Source of the DNA: Trichoderma breve
Taxonomy: Eukaryota > Ascomycota > Sordariomycetes > Hypocreales > Hypocreaceae
Reading direction: 5' to 3'
NCBI RefSeq assembly: GCF_028502605.1
Contig: NW_026611593.1
Span: 2,907,501 to 2,971,500 of the forward strand
Length of the DNA stretch: 64,000 bases
Below are positions 24,013 through 36,290 of the stretch, in pieces. The number at the start of each line of letters is the position of its first letter. Positions within the stretch are counted from its first letter, which is position 1. The translations under genes and the position numbers were made by a program. The notes under the pieces were generated by a model, which saw only the letters and a program-made list of their open reading frames with translations, was not told the origin of the DNA and did not search any database.

Positions 24013-27000
24013 TTACATGTTCAATCCATTCATACCTCTCGCAAGATTCTCAATATCAACCGCATGCCTCGTCCCCTCTACAGCTTGGTGATTCTGGCCC
24101 CCAATCCTGGCACCACACTCAGGGCATCTGGCCTCTTGCATGGGCATTCCGCACTCCCCAATAGTAAACGGATGGTTGTTCTCACAGACATACCAGTGCC
24201 CAGTGCCCCGAAACTCATTCGACATTGCGTTGTACACAGCTCGCACTTCGTCTGCCGTGACCGGGCGATAGATGCCGTCGCAAATCATCTCCTCAACACT
24301 ATCAATCTCATCTCTGAACATGGCCGTGGATGGATACTCTTCCAATAAGGCGCGAGCTTTCTGAATGTGATTCAAAGCCTCTTCTTTCAGACTGTCTTCG
24401 TTTTGCTCTGTCATGAGATTTCTACCAACGGGCCACATGGTACACTCGTCAAACGATAGACACAGCCCACAGAGCTGCGCGGCAAAAATGTGCCCCTGAA
24501 CCTCTTCTCTGGCATACTTGAGTGAACAAGATTGTACAATGAGGTTAGCACAATCAGTCCAATGAAGCGACAAATCCAGCTTGACTTCTGTATCAACTCG
24601 GGCCAGACCCCCATCTTTGGCCCAACGATGAAAGTCGAACAAGATGATAATATCGCACTTAAGTAGCAGTGCGTCTGCAAGAAGCGACCCCTTGACCTGG
24701 ATGACGGATTCATCATATCGAAACTCTCGACTCGCCATGTTTTGGCGATTGGCAAATTGCACAAAGTCTGCCACTCGCTTGAACGGCTGCTCTTCTCCCC
24801 TGACACTGTTAGCGTGTGTTTTGATCTCCCTCCAGAGTTTGATGATGGAGTCATATCGCCCTTTGCCCACAGTCTTTTGCAATTCTCGCAGTTGTTTCAG
24901 TCTCGGGGCGGAGCTAATCAGTTGCACACCTCTTGCCACCGAAGAGGCTGCATTGGCCTGAAGCACCTTTCCAGGGCCCGCCTGCGCCAAAACTTCCTGT
25001 TCTTCGAGCAAGCGAGTCGCCAAGGAGAGGTATTGTGAGTGTGCCCACGCTATAAACTTCTTTGTCGACTCGTCTAGGATGGCTCGCCTCACAATGCGGC
25101 CGTATCTGGCAATGTTTCGGAGAGAACCCCGACAGGTGGCACATACCGGAATGCCCGATTCATCAAGCGAGAAAGGTTCAGAAGTCTTCCCGAGTCGTAC
25201 TGGATGACCATCTTCATCCAAGTCGTAGTATGCCCCCATTCCCATCTGGCCATCCATAGACGAGGTAGTCAGGAAATGCCCGCAATCCGGGAAAATGCAA
25301 GGCTCTTCATCCAAGTCGATCTCGTGATATTCTTTCATCTCAAGGAAATCGACGCATGCAGACCTTACAGCCTCACTCGCACACTGCTGGCAGAATGCTT
25401 TGTCAGGACATACTTCTCCACAGAGTGAAGGACCTGCACAATCATTAGCTCTGAAATGTTAGTAAAAGATATCTCGCGATGAGACTTACACTGATGGCCA
25501 CATTCCAGCATTTTCTCGCACCGCTTAGAGCATGGAACCCAGTCGCATGGTGCAGCACATGGCATCGTACACTTCGTATGAGGGCAGCTCGAGTGGCATG
25601 TGTTTGCCGCACAAGGAGCACACGGCTCGTGGCATGCCTTGTTGCATTTTGAATGTCCACAACGTACTTCACATGGTTCCTTGCAAGGCGGACACCCAGC
25701 ATCGCCATGGCAAGTCTCAGAGCAGCTGTGTCGGCATGTCGTATAGCTTCGACCGCACTTCTGGCTACAGATGCCGTGATTCTGCCTCTTGATCTTGCCG
25801 TCCTCCCGCTCGTTACATCTAAAACAGGGACTCTTGCACGTATGGCCGCACTCGCGGTTGTGCCCGCACGGGACATTGCACCGATGATTGGCAGAGGTCA
25901 CATCATAAAAACATTGGACTTCGACATCGTGATTGCACCCTGGAACTTTCCGTCTAACGAGGACCTTGCAGCGAACAGAGGCGGGGTTTTGAGTCTCCCA
26001 GCACGTTGCCGAAGAAAGCCTGTGGCCACATGGGAGTACGAGATCGATATTGTTTATTTGAACAGAGCATTTGAGCGGACATGCGTCACCACATCGTCGA
26101 GGACAGGCATGATCGCAACCTTTTTGAGGCCGAGGACAAGGTTCTTGGCAAAAGACAACATTATGCAGAATATCCGAATGACACCTTCCAGTGCAAGAAT
26201 GGCCACAGTGAAGTCTCTTATCGCAGGGTAAGTTGCACCCGCTTTCAGGAGAAAATAGTATGAAATGGTCTGGCTGGGAGACGCGGATTGGGGTGTCGGG
26301 ATGTCGGTCACACTGAAGCTCCAAACTTGTGCCCAATCGGCCGCTCGTGGTGAGCATGTCAATGACTTCCTGCCACATGGGAACATTATAGTAAGTGTCC
26401 GAGTTTCCAATAATGTACATGCCATGTTTTGCACGGGAGAGCAGAACATTAATGCGGTTGGAAGTGCTGAGAAATCCACACTTCCTTTGCAAATTACTCC
26501 GCACAAGAGAGATGATGATGACTTTTGCCTCTTCGCCCTGGAAGTTGTCAACGGTTGCAGCTCTGACGCTCTTGAGAAGTGTTGTTTTGCTAGACTGTTT
26601 TGCCTTTACAGTGGACGGAGCTGCTGAGCCTTTGATTTCGAATTCTTCCAGTTCTGCAAGGTCGCGGTCATTGAGGCAAATCTCAAACATATGCTCCATT
26701 CGGCGCCGTAGCTTATGTAGCTGGCCCAGATACGGCGTAATAACTGCAATGTCATCTGGGGAATACTCTCCTTGCTTAACGAGGTGAGAGATGAGAGACA
26801 CGGTCATCTCAACTTCAAAATCGTTGGAATGGGATGTATTCAGGGGGTCGTGACTGGCCGCACCGGCTTCTAGGTGGTCGTGGTGAAGCCAAAAAAGACG
26901 CTCTCTCATACCAGCCACCTTTGGATATATCATGACGTTCTCGGCATCTTGCAAAGATGGGTATAAAGTTGATCGTACAAGTTCAGATATGGACGGGTGC

Positions 27001-30000
27001 ATCCTCCTCTGGGTGTCCAATGTGCTAAAGGGAAGGCGTAGGTCCATCAGGTGCGGCGGTTCGACCAATCTCTCGAACAAAGACGTATCCAGAGAGTACT
27101 GTTTACCCCGAGGATTTGTGCTTTGCAATTCATAGTTTTGAATCTGTGGACGCAATTGGAGATGGTCGCCAATCAAAATAGCGTGCTCGATCGAAGGCAG
27201 CAAAGCGGTTAAAATGTGCGCCTCCAACACCTCTCCAGCTTCCTCGCAAAGCATGACCTTGCATCGTAGTTTTCGGAGAAGAGCCAGGTTTTTGGCCAAC
27301 CCCGTTGTTGTAACTCCAATGATATGGGCCTGGTTGAGGCAGCGCAGATCCACATCACTGCGCACCCGATTCCGCCTTTCTATCAACTGGGAGTGCTCTT
27401 CCTGAAGACTCGTAATTGTGCGAATGATTGGGGCCATGATACTGTTGAGCCAGTATCTATGAAGAATCTGGCGCTCCGCATTGTTCATAGCAGAAAGTCT
27501 GATTTCTTTCAGAATCTCAATATCTCGGCAGTGGAAGCTGTCGCGCGAGCCACCTGTGAGCCAGCGTCGCAAGACCTCACGAGGTGCTCTAGTAACCTGT
27601 TCCCATCCGTCTTCGCTTTCACCAAACAGCGTCCCGTGGTGCCTAGGAAATGTTTGTGCCAGAAATGCCCTGATAGCTTGTGGTGAATCTGATGCTGCCA
27701 GTTGACGGAGCGAACCTCTCATACTATCCTCAATATCCCCCAAACTCTGTTGTATTTCCCAAAGAGTCGACTTTTCTGATCGTGTGCGGTCGCTGTTTTG
27801 GGCCACCATTCGCAGGTTGAGAGCTTGTAGTCTCTCTGACTTTGATCGAGATCCGATGCGAATGACTTTGTCAATCTCATCATCAAGAAGGTGCTCGAGA
27901 AGCTGGTCTAAAGCGTGATTCGTATAACAGACGCACAATATTGGTCCAATACTAGTCTTTCCCTTGTTTGCTAGCAAGACTTTGATAATCTTTTCTCCGC
28001 TATAGCTCTTGCCTGTACCAGGAGGGCCTTGAATGAGTGACAATTCCCGTGACAGAGTATTCAGGAGGGCAGCGGACTGGGTAAGGTCTAGAGCTGTTCG
28101 TGATTCAACGAGTTTTGGGCTCGGCCGCTGTTGAGGGGAAACGAGAAACTCAAAGTTGTCATGCGTAATACATTTGATGTCGAATGTGAAGCCGGCCTTT
28201 CTCGCGTATAAAGGTGGCTGCAGATTAGCCTCTGTATCAGTAATGTTATCTGGCGCCAAGAGGTCAACGAAAGGCATCTTTGGTTGCTGGGACATTTGCT
28301 TAAGGGCATCAAGCGTATGCTTGAACGATGCCAGAAGGATGCCAGGAAACTCGACAAGATATCGATGGCGCGATGGCCCCGTGCTCTTGGACCAATGGAG
28401 AACACGCGTAATATCGTCTTCATTTGCCTCTACAAGCTGCAAGTTGACATGCAAGTACATGTCATGATCCGAAAGAGTCAAGGGTTCAGCCTTTTCTGGG
28501 GGCTCCTCGTCATCTGATGGCTTCTTCTCGAGGCGGTGCTTTTTGTCATCTTTGTTCCTCATGGTGGACTCAGACACGGTGCAGAACATGACGGAGTCGC
28601 TTTTATCCATGATGCACACTAGTGCGCCGGCCTGGAGGCGTTTCGATCTCTCCCACCAATCCCTTCTCTGTCCTGAGCTCAGTGTCAAAACGGAAGAAGG
28701 CTGATCACATTGAACAACCAAGTCTAGACCAGCGTTTGCGTCGAACTGCATGTCGATGAGAGTGGCAGAGTCATATGTATATGTACGCAAGTTATTGGAG
28801 TTTGTCTGGTAACCGATACCGCCAGTGATACCACGTATGCGTCCAAAGGCCTCGCGAACCGCATCTCGTAGCTGCCCAACGGTATCTTCTCGTATCAGGC
28901 GAAATTCCCTGTCTAGACGCCCACGGATGCCAGGGATGTGCCACTGAGAAGAGTCATTTACCGGTAGATATTCCTCTCTTGGTGACATGATCTCCTCGTA
29001 CGTCGGCAAAATCTTGATATTGACTATGCTTGCATGGTCGTTGTTGTGTCTAGGCCCTCCAGGAGATAGGCGGCCAGGAAGATCTCTTGCCAGAATGAAA
29101 GTTTCTTGGGTCAAGGTAGCTTGAACTCGCGGCTCCAGGCTTGACAGCTGATTGCCAACTTGAACACGTTGACCAATGTAATCAAGGTACCTTTTGGCTT
29201 GAAGACGAGGAAGCATCTCTTCTGGTTCTGCTGGTTTGTCCAAGAGGCTAGCCAAGCTGATGGCGTATGTTGAGAAAGCTTCGTTGATGATATTAGTGGT
29301 GTTGCAATCCAACATCTTGGCCAACACCGCGAGAGACAACTCGACTGCCTCTATGAGAGCAATTTGCGTGGTGGAAGATGGCCACCTTTGAAACAATGTG
29401 CTGACATAGTTGAAGAGCTTGTTCATCCTCACTCCTCCCACTCCAACGAGGTAGTTGAATATTGATGCCACTTCTTGCTCCAGGACAGCAGAATCAACAA
29501 CGCGAGGATGAGTCACAAGCTGAAAGAGTGGCTTAATCTCCGTCTCCCAGAGACGAATGCCTGTGGTGGAGATGTTATCCATGGGAATATGCCGGTCTAT
29601 GACATCCTTGATAAAGGACAGTCCAGCCTCGGTGACGACGAGCCTGATTGTCTCCTGAGCACCGCCGACATCGCCATCCATGAGTTCGACAGCAAGACTG
29701 AAGAACTGGCCGACAATAGTCTGCGATGGTCGAGCAGTTCCTTCGCCGGACCTGAGCAAGCTCTTCCATTTCAACAATTTCCCCTCTGGTGGGCGATAAT
29801 TCTTGCTGGCAAAGGGACGCGAGGCGGTACTTGGGCGCCCCCTACCTGCCGGCTGGCGCACTTGTGTGCCACTACTCACCTCATGGGAGAATTTGCACAG
29901 AGGCCCAAACTTGCAGCTGTTGTTTCGTAAGAAATGAAAGCATGGTTTGAGGGAGCTTTCAGTTGGAGTACTGGGAGGGGTGGGATAGTTGGATCTGAGA

Positions 30001-30068
30001 GGGTTAGAGGATGTCAGCACAAGAAGCAATATTGGGCCGCCGGCAAGCACTAACTGATTCCTTCGCAT
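24013..30068 (-). CDS. ZNFX1-like SF1 helicase with CCCH, NFX1 and RZ zinc fingers
   Basis: Exons 30068-30055 (14 nt), 29994-25490 and 25433-24013; 1979 residues. In order: a CCCH finger near residues 20-42 (CFHFLRNNSCKFGPLCKFSHE is the core), a long middle region, and an SF1 helicase. Walker A is GPPGTGKSYSGEK near 660, LCEEAGEV is near 920, and GDHLQLRP, VDNFQGEEAKV and NVLLSRAKHG follow. Then comes an array of NFX1-type Cys/His fingers at about 1260-1510, and a C-terminal RZ finger (GHWYVCENNHPF, then ARCPECGA) near 1907-1945. This is the full domain order of animal ZNFX1, an RNA helicase of small-RNA inheritance and antiviral sensing. A role in RNA silencing or surveillance here is inference. 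The 60-nt first intron is in frame, so an ORF also reads from 30227; the short first exon is preferred because the 30227 leader is CT-rich and unlike protein. The second intron must use the AG at 25434, since the earlier AG gives a stop. Confidence 0.9.
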
Positions 30069-33000
30069 TTTCTTGCTTTGGGGGGATAAGAGCCTCGCGG
30101 CTGGCGAATCAAACGTGATGATGCTTCGGTTATCTTGGAGTTGCAGGAAGGAGGAGGGGAGGTGCACATGAAAGTCGAGGCTGGGAGGTGAAAATACTGA
30201 GGAGTGAGTGACTGAGGGCGGGAACAAGAAAGGGTGGAAAGGGAGAAAAGGTTGGAAGGGGAGAGAAAAAGTCCAAGCTACCTAGCTAGAGAACATCTGG
30301 AGGAAGCAGTGCGGCAGTTGGCAGCCTGTTGCCTACATACATGTACATGTATGCGCGGCTACGGGAGGCCTACGAGGCCTATCATTCGATGCCGCATGCA
30401 TTTGTGTCGGCCTCCCGCATCTGCCCAAAAACTGGAGTGTAGCTCGTCTGCCAACCAGAAGAAAATGCTTCGTTTTTTTCTGCATTTATGCCTAAACAAT
30501 CGTTGGGAAAGGATTTGCAAGTGAATGCTTCGTGCACAGGGGAGAAGGGAAAGCTCATGAGGGCCTCCCGCAGGGCATCACCCAGTCTATGGGACTCGAC
30601 ATCAGCTTCGTTAAATTCTCGCGACTACCTCTCCGCATTAATCAATGGAGGTTTTTGAATAAAATACATAACAAGCCTAGAATCTGGAATAAGAAGCAGA
30701 GAATTCCACTCACAGAAACGAGGGATTCCCAATTAGTGAAGCAGAACTCCCCCCCGTGCATTATCATGAACAGCTTCTCTAGATCAGAGCTCCCTACATA
30801 ACGCAATATGGCATATATTGTCTAGGAATCTATTACGAAGAAAAAGATGTTATATGCGCACTCTTAACACGATGGAGATGGCTTGAAGCCGAGGTCTAGC
30901 CTTGTCCTACCTAACTGCCATCTCTGGGTCATATACATATAACCATGCTGATAAAATATGCGACTTATTGCCTAACTTGTAAGCATCTAACGCAAAGGAT
31001 AGAGATGTATGCGAAAGCGAGAGTATAGAGGTGCCCAGATAAGTGTGCATCAAGCCAACAGTGCGATATCAGGGTTACACTTGGACATGAGAGGTTGATC
31101 AGATGCCGAGTTTTGTCCTCTGCTCGTCAAGAACAGGCGTAAATAACTGATGTTGCATTTGATGGACATGGCGTGTTCCATATATAGGCAGGTAGATAGA
31201 GCTCTATTGACAAATCAGCGTATCGGGGACCATCCAGCGCATGGATTTGGTATCAAGACCCAAGTCCTCTCAGTGTGTGATACCATCGCTACTATTTTCT
31301 TCTATATCGCTCTAGGTTAGCACCTCTCTTGTTATACTAGGGTATCCACGGATGTAATGGATATGACATGCAGTGGGCAAGCAGCTGCTTTATAAGTGCT
31401 GTCCATCTTATTAATTCGAGATGCGGTATGCTGGATATCCGCTCCTTAATTAATTAGTAGCTTAACAGCAGTCTTATTTTGTTGTTTCTGGCCTCATCCC
31501 TCGCGTGTGTTGATGTAATTGTGGCCGCACTGTTTCGGCTTCTACCGGGGATCCCGCTCCGTCCACGGTAACACCAACTAATTTGCTCTCGGCAAGATGA
31601 AAGACAAAAAAAAGAACAAGGGAAAATAGTCCTCCCATCAGGCTTTGTCAGCGCTGTTCGCAATAAGGTTAGCTGACACCCTTAGCCCATCACCAAAGCC
31701 CGTCCTCGGGAGGTGTGGAGTTGGCTGGCTGTGTATCCGTAAGGTGCCTGTAATACCCATCCCATCTGAAGATAAGAAGAGGCTTGTGGTGAGATTTGAG
31801 TTGAGTTGGCCCCCGTCACAAGACCATGCCTGCCTGTCAGGGCAAGGTCGCTACCATCTTACCATCGTCGCCCCTTGGGGATGTTATGAGAAGAGGGCAG
31901 ATGATGATCGCCGCCCTGATGGATGACTGAGCTGAGCCGAACTGAGCCCGTGCCAGCATGTTCAGGTTCAATGGCCTGGGCTTGGCGGGGACGGCAGCCG
32001 GCTCACGGCAGGGCTCTAATCAACCAGTCTCCAATCCCATGTCGTCTCTCGCCTCCAGCTTTTCTTTTCTTTTCCTTGTTAAGTCCGAACATGAGCAACC
32101 GAGAGAGGCGTTGCCGATAGGCCCCCCTTGCATGGCACAGAGTTTGACGGACTCCTTCGTATAAGGTACGTACTGTTGATGTGCGCTTGTTGTGGGAGCA
32201 TCAAAGTTTGAAACCCTCGTGTTCTAAGTCGCCTTCACGTGAACAACGTATCAGAATTAGTAGCCATCTTATCATGAGACGTCATAGAGTGAAAATCTAT
32301 TTGCATCAATCCATTTTATCAACAAAGAAAATAAACATTTGAACAAGCCGCTGCCAACCCAGCGCTCGTGCCTTTTTTTTCTGCTTGGGTGCTTCAGCTT
32401 CAGGGGCCAATGCAGGCAAGCCACCCGTATCCGGCTTAGATCCGTGCTGACCACTAAAACGCTGCCGGCCAATGACACGCCCGAAGTTCCTCTTTTTCCG
32501 ACCCCGCAGGTCCCATACAGGCTAGCCCCATTCGATCCGAAACCTAGAGTGTCACCGAATTGCCGTCTGGTTCATCGTGCAAGTTTTTTTTTGGCGCCCG
32601 GATTCTGTTGCTAGCGTTGCATGAGCGCTACAGCTCAGTGGGCGCTCAGTGCTCCGGGACTTGATTCCAGCCCGCTTCTGCTTCTGCTGTGCTTCTGCTG
32701 CCCACTGCTTCTACTGCACCGGCCCTGGCCTCCACTGGCCTGACCTGAACTGACCTGAACTGACCTCAGCCATTTGGAATCTCGCGATCCGGCTTCCTTG
32801 CTTCCACCACGCCTGGCTTGATGCCAATTGAGCATTCGCCTTGTATTGCCGCTGTCGCCATCCTCAGCCGTCGTTGATGCCGCTCGCAAAAGTCACGACG
32901 CCGCATCTTCGCTCGACACGCCCCCGACACTAACACCAACCTCCCACCGACGGACAAAGAAATCGATCGATCTGCCCTCGCCTTTGCATTCCGATCGCCG

Positions 33001-33191
33001 TCTCGTCGTGTCTTGGTCTTCGTTCCCCGGCCGGCCGAGTTAAATTCCCACGCGGTCAATCGGGGGACGACGCCGACAGGTGCCGTCTGCGGCCTCTCAG
33101 GGCCGCTTCGTCTTGAGATCCTCCTGGGCTCTTCCTGCTCTGGCAGTCGCTCCAGCGCTCTTCGCCAGACGACAATCCTGCCGCTGTCGCC
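30069..33191. other. Large intergenic region, divergent promoters
   Basis: About 3.1 kb between divergent genes. It contains only short unrecognised ORFs. The right part (32640-33190) is probably the leader of the next gene. No RNA gene or transposon trace was seen apart from the palindrome at 30336. Confidence 0.5.
30336..30353. repeat. 18-bp perfect palindrome
   Basis: CATACATGTACATGTATG is its own reverse complement. It lies about 270 bp upstream of the ZNFX1-like start and could be a dimeric-factor site or simply low-complexity sequence. Confidence 0.6.
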
Positions 33192-35354
33192 ATGGATCCC
33201 TTCAACAGAAAGTCCGCTGAAATCTCCCAGAAGTCGCTCCAGGAACGGTCGCGGAGGCAGTCAGAGGATAGCGAGGGCCACGATTCATATGAACTGGCTG
33301 TAGCCACCGTGTCTGATGGCTTCCGACCAACAGATCTAACGCCAACCGACACTTCATCCTCATCTTCGACCCCCAACAACCCCGAGGTCGCCTCTCCCGA
33401 TTCTTCGCAGGCTCGATTGCTGTCTCTAAACCCATCCAACCAGCAACAGTCGAGTTCTGCCACCTCCAAACCCCCACCATCCGCGCCTGCCCGTCCATCA
33501 AGCGCATATAAACCACCACGACCTCACGATTCTCTTACGCTTCACAACGATGGCTCGAATTCTGCCCAGACCGGTCCGTCATTAGCATCATCCACAGGGA
33601 TGCCTCAGTTGCGGCCTCAGAGCCCTTATCGAGGTCCCACCAGCGCTTCGCATCCGTATCAGATGTATCTACAGAGGACACTGAGCAACGCCACGGCATC
33701 GACTGACCAACCTGCGAACCGTCGTTCATACGATGGACATCGCGGCCCCGCGCATCCATATGCTCTTTATCCGCAAAACATTGCCACTACAGGCGATGAG
33801 ACTCCTCACCAGATCCCCCTCGGCTTCGCAGCAGCTGGCGATGGATACCAAAGACAACTTGGACCGGATGGAGAAGAAGCAGGCGCTTTAGTTGGGCCGT
33901 TGGGACATACCGAAGAGCTACCTCCCTACACGAGATATCCTGATCAAGCTTTTGCCTCCAAGACCCCCGCTGTTGCGATACCGGAAGAAACCATGACCGG
34001 GACTTCGACTCCGGCTGGGACCGTTGCTGGGGCCGGGAGAGCAACGCGGAATCCCGAGTTCTCCTCTGAAGAGGACCTTCAGCCCTCACAATCTAGACCA
34101 TCTAGTAACAGTCGGCACGACATCAACACGGCCGCTCAGAGCTCCGCAGAAAAGGCCAGAATGAACAAGTGGCAGCGCAGGGGAAAGAAGAAGCTTTGGG
34201 GCATTGTGCCATACTGGGCCATTTGCCTGCTTTTGATCGGCGTTGTTCTCATGGGCGTCATCTTGGGCGCCGTTATTGGAACTGTTCTGTCACATCATAA
34301 ATCGCGACCTAGGTATGTCTTTTCTTCCGTCAAACCCCACTTCTTTCATTGTCTCAATGTCATTAACTCGTGCAGTGGCGGTCCATCCGATGACAATTAT
34401 CCGACTCCATCGCCAGCGCCTGATGTTGTTCCTTTGAGCAGCGTCCCAATTGGTCTGCCTCGTCTGCCGCCTGGTAACTATGCGCTGCCACCCATTTTCC
34501 CCAGCGCAGCGCCCAACTCGTGTCTCGCCGATCCCAGTCAGCTCTCTGCTTGGAGCTGCAACTTACCTTATAGCTATTACCAAATGAATATCGATGTATC
34601 TGACGACGCAGAAGACACGTCGTGTTACAACCTCACTCTCAAGGCCATCAACTCCCTGGATTCGCAATTTCTCTGGGGAACACAGCCTCCACACATCTAT
34701 AGCTCGCCCATGCTACTTGTCAACGACACTATGGAGCCTCGCCGTGGCCCGGCGTGGTGGCTCCAGGTGACATATGACAAAACCGTCGTCGTTCAAGAGG
34801 ATGCATTCTCTTCAAAATCCAAGCGCTGGGACAACCTGGGCCGGCCACTCATCAACCACGACATGATGCAGAGCAGGGGCACAAGTGTCGGGGCTAAGAA
34901 TGGCGACAAGCCTTGGATATGCACATGGCCTGACACGAAGCTCGACGTTTTCATCTATCCTACTCAAAACGCCAGCTCATCGCCTCACCCAACGTCGACG
35001 GTAGCTCCTGTCTCCAACCCGTACCCTACGGACGGCTTTCACCCTTATCCGAAAACGGTCAAATTCACGGAGAACCGGGTGACTTCGTTGACTCCCAAGC
35101 CTTTTTGTCGCCAGGTCCTGATTTACAACGATGGGCGCAGCATGAAGAACTTGACCGATAGCTTCGGAAAACCCATCGTGATTGAGCTCGACGAAAACTT
35201 TGACAACGATAACCAGAAGAGCAGTTACGGACGAAAGCGCGATGGACGCCCGGTTCGTAGGAGCTGGACCGATCCTTGGGTTGCCAAACAAGTGTATAAC
35301 CTGACGCCCTGTGGGTGTCTGCTGTGGTCTTCTCCTTTTACGGGTTCCTCATAG
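33192..35354 (+). CDS. Single-pass membrane protein with Ser/Pro-rich tail, function unknown
   Basis: Exons 33192-34312 and 34376-35354, 699 residues. The 63-nt intron is in frame and stop-free, so an unspliced 720-residue reading also exists; its strong GTATGT and GTGCAG ends favour splicing. Residues 1-330 are low-complexity Ser/Pro/Thr/Gln. A basic stop (KWQRRGKKK) precedes one membrane helix (PYWAICLLLIGVVLMGVILG) near 340-366. The C-terminal 300 residues are ordered, with Cys, Trp and N-glycosylation sites (NLT, NDT, NAS), so they probably face the lumen or outside as a type II protein. The family is widespread in ascomycetes as uncharacterised, sometimes labelled glycoprotease family without evidence. 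No catalytic motif is visible. Confidence 0.85.
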   Translation: MDPFNRKSAEISQKSLQERSRRQSEDSEGHDSYELAVATVSDGFRPTDLTPTDTSSSSSTPNNPEVASPDSSQARLLSLNPSNQQQSSSATSKPPPSAPARPSSAYKPPRPHDSLTLHNDGSNSAQTGPSLASSTGMPQLRPQSPYRGPTSASHPYQMYLQRTLSNATASTDQPANRRSYDGHRGPAHPYALYPQNIATTGDETPHQIPLGFAAAGDGYQRQLGPDGEEAGALVGPLGHTEELPPYTRYPDQAFASKTPAVAIPEETMTGTSTPAGTVAGAGRATRNPEFSSEEDLQPSQSRPSSNSRHDINTAAQSSAEKARMNKWQRRGKKKLWGIVPYWAICLLLIGVVLMGVILGAVIGTVLSHHKSRPRYVFSSVKPHFFHCLNVINSCSGGPSDDNYPTPSPAPDVVPLSSVPIGLPRLPPGNYALPPIFPSAAPNSCLADPSQLSAWSCNLPYSYYQMNIDVSDDAEDTSCYNLTLKAINSLDSQFLWGTQPPHIYSSPMLLVNDTMEPRRGPAWWLQVTYDKTVVVQEDAFSSKSKRWDNLGRPLINHDMMQSRGTSVGAKNGDKPWICTWPDTKLDVFIYPTQNASSSPHPTSTVAPVSNPYPTDGFHPYPKTVKFTENRVTSLTPKPFCRQVLIYNDGRSMKNLTDSFGKPIVIELDENFDNDNQKSSYGRKRDGRPVRRSWTDPWVAKQVYNLTPCGCLLWSSPFTGSS

Positions 35355-36290
35355 ACGCTGTTTAGCTCGTTGGCATTTTCTTTTCTTTCTTTTTCTCTCT
35401 ATATCTCTCTCGTATCATTACCTGTGTGTCTACAGGCTCAAAGGGGGGAATGTTTATATCATGTGCCGGCGTTTTGATATTTAGGCAGATGTGGCCTATT
35501 CTTTCTCACAAAAACGGAGGATGGGCTCTTCTGCATCTTGAGGCGTTACTTTCTTCTCGTTTTCTTTTTTCAATTCGGCGTTGAGGAGGCAAGGAGGGGT
35601 TATTGGAGGGGATACGTTCATGTTTATGCTTCTTACTTTTCTTTTTTAATCATCTTCACGCGTAGCGGCAGCGCGCAGGTTTTTTATGTGGCTGATTTGC
35701 TTTTTTTTTTTTTTTGCATGTATATAGACTGTATACTCTTTATTCCCTTTCCCTCCTTTTTTGCTTCTGTTTTTTCTTGTCTTTGAGGTAATATTTTACC
35801 TCTTGCGTTGTTGTTTACAGTTGAGCCGAAGTGGCAGGAGTAAAATTATGAAATGGATGCGTGCAGTTTGTCGATGGCATGCTGCTGCGTTATATACGAC
35901 AAATGCAAAAATGACTTTGTATATGTGGCATTTGAGCGCTTTTCACTGTGATGATGCGTAACTTGTTCCTCTTTTTTACTGTTTTCAATGTTTACTGCAA
36001 GCTTGATGATGATGATGTATTCCATGAACTACTATTGTACATGTCCACCCCTATTCAAGCAGCATCTTTCCCATAGTCACCAAACATGACATCCGATGCA
36101 AGACACGCCGTGACAAATACAATCTAATACATCAATTAGATGAGTCTCTAAATTCCACCATTTGCTATCCCATAAAACGCCCTGCTCCCAAATCCAAGCC
36201 CCAAAAAACACCAATTCAAAACGTAGTCTGGCTCAAATATCCAACACACGACCTAAACAACCTCTCAGAATCCCCTGCAGACGACGCAAG
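35355..36290. other. Intergenic region between convergent genes
   Basis: T-rich 3' flanks of the two convergent genes, including a run of about 17 T at 35700-35716. No gene is seen. Confidence 0.5.
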
